From: Nanohaloarchaea archaeon PL-Br10_U2g5
GTDB lineage: Archaea > Halobacteriota > Halobacteria > Halobacteriales > Haloferacaceae
Assembly: GCA_001564205.1 (NCBI GenBank)
Contig: LKMY01000124.1
Coordinates: forward strand, 1 to 5,938
Direction: 5' to 3'
DNA length: 5,938 bases
Numbering within the stretch: position 1 is the first letter of the stretch; each line of letters begins with the position of its first letter. The position numbers were made by a program, and so were the translations under genes. Below the pieces are notes generated by a model, which worked only from the letters and a program-made list of their open reading frames with translations, was not told where the DNA came from and searched no databases. Positions 5,296 through 5,938 of the stretch are shown in pieces.

Positions 5296-5317
5296 GAATT
5301 GGCGCACACCTGACCGT

Positions 5318-5938
5318 ATGGATCTATCCGAGTACGTTCAGCGGCTCGACGACCGGATCGATACGGCCGCCTACGCCGACGTCGATCCGAGCGAGAACGG
5401 GTTACAGGTCGGGCCGGGCGACGGGGAGCGCCCCGTCGGCATCGATGTCGATCGCGTCGCGTTCGCGGTCGACGCTGCGGTCGCGACTATCGAAGCCGCG
5501 GCCGACGCGAACGCCGATGTCCTCGTCGTCCACCACGGAATATCGTGGGGAGGTATCGATCGCGTCACGGGTCGAGCGTACGACCGGATCGCGGCGCTTG
5601 TCGAGCACGAGATCGCGCTGTACGTCTCGCACCTCCCGCTCGACGGGCACCCCGAACTCGGGAACGCCGCCGGCGTCGCCGAAGCAGTCGGAGTCTCGAA
5701 CCGAGAGCCGTTCGGCGAGCTCGGTCCCGTCACGATCGGAACGCTCGGCGAGACGGCAGCACCCGTCGCAGTCGACACGATACGTGCGGAACTCGACGCG
5801 TTCGAGGGTCAACCCGAAAGCGACTCGGGTGGGACCCGCGTTCTCGACTTCGGCCCGGAGCGGATCGAGCGGGTCGCGATCGTCACCGGCTCAGGCGCCG
5901 ACTGGCTCGACGAGGCGGTCGCCGCCGAGGCCGACGCG
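5318..5938 (+). CDS. Nif3-like dinuclear metal centre protein (NIF3/YbgI family), C-terminus missing
   Basis: 207 codons are present and remain open at the right edge. Family members of about 240-260 residues suggest that roughly 40-50 residues are missing. The start MDLSEYVQRLDDRI and SENGLQVG (25-32) fit the family. VVHHGISWGG (70-79) contains the metal-binding His pair (72-73), and SHLPLDGHPELGNAAGV (104-120) contains Asp109, equivalent to a ligand Asp in E. coli YbgI. The last His and Glu ligands would lie beyond the edge. ERVAIVTGSGADWLDEA (184-200) matches the conserved strand and glycine turn before them. These hexameric proteins bind two metal ions; some are labelled 'GTP cyclohydrolase 1 type 2', but the physiological role is unsettled. 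ATG 5318 is supported by the TATA box upstream. It has its own promoter, so adjacency to hemA may not mean a shared role. Confidence 0.92.
   Translation, partial: MDLSEYVQRLDDRIDTAAYADVDPSENGLQVGPGDGERPVGIDVDRVAFAVDAAVATIEAAADANADVLVVHHGISWGGIDRVTGRAYDRIAALVEHEIALYVSHLPLDGHPELGNAAGVAEAVGVSNREPFGELGPVTIGTLGETAAPVAVDTIRAELDAFEGQPESDSGGTRVLDFGPERIERVAIVTGSGADWLDEAVAAEADA

Noticed and set aside
5371..5812. Minus-strand open frames within the Nif3-like gene
   Set aside because: Both are shadows of the plus-strand frame that carries the metal-binding motifs.
1..5938. Mobile elements, CRISPR arrays, tRNA or rRNA genes, defence systems
   Set aside because: I found no direct-repeat arrays, transposase or integrase motifs, or RNA-gene signatures. 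Coding genes with short gaps fill the window and all look like core chromosome.

Overview
The window is a gene-dense stretch of chromosome from a haloarchaeon (class Halobacteria). Three things point there. Base composition is GC-rich with strong G/C at third codon positions, the proteins are very acidic (many Asp/Glu, few Lys), and the gene content is archaeal: ribosomal protein eS6, a fused AhbA-AhbB siroheme decarboxylase, and T/A-rich promoter boxes about 25-28 bases before start codons, as in leaderless haloarchaeal transcripts. I cannot name the genus from sequence alone.

Layout. Positions 1-225 (minus strand) hold the N-terminal 75 residues of a membrane protein, probably the multi-pass sensor region of a histidine kinase, running off the left edge. 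A 116-base divergent gap separates it from a lipoate-protein ligase family gene (342-1058, plus). A 108-base gap with an inverted repeat and a clear TATA box precedes eS6 (1167-1565), followed 12 bases later by a small haloarchaea-type protein of unknown function (1578-2045). After a 77-base gap with its own promoter come three genes with 4-base start/stop overlaps: ahbA-ahbB fusion (2123-3208), precorrin-2 dehydrogenase (3205-3900) and hemA (3897-5237). An 80-base gap with a TATA box leads to a Nif3-like metal protein (5318 onward), cut by the right edge.

The central operon joins three points of one pathway. HemA (glutamyl-tRNA reductase) starts tetrapyrrole synthesis, the precorrin-2 dehydrogenase directs uroporphyrinogen-derived precorrin-2 to sirohydrochlorin, and AhbAB decarboxylates siroheme on the archaeal route to heme. 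This fits heme synthesis by the siroheme-dependent (Ahb) pathway rather than through protoporphyrin. AhbC and AhbD are not in the window.

I see no mobile elements, CRISPR arrays, RNA genes or disrupted genes. This looks like ordinary core chromosome. The points worth a second look are modest: the fusion and tight coupling of the heme genes, a possible internal hemA promoter, a few inverted repeats in the gaps, and two poorly characterised proteins (the divergent lipoate-ligase homologue and the small protein beside eS6).
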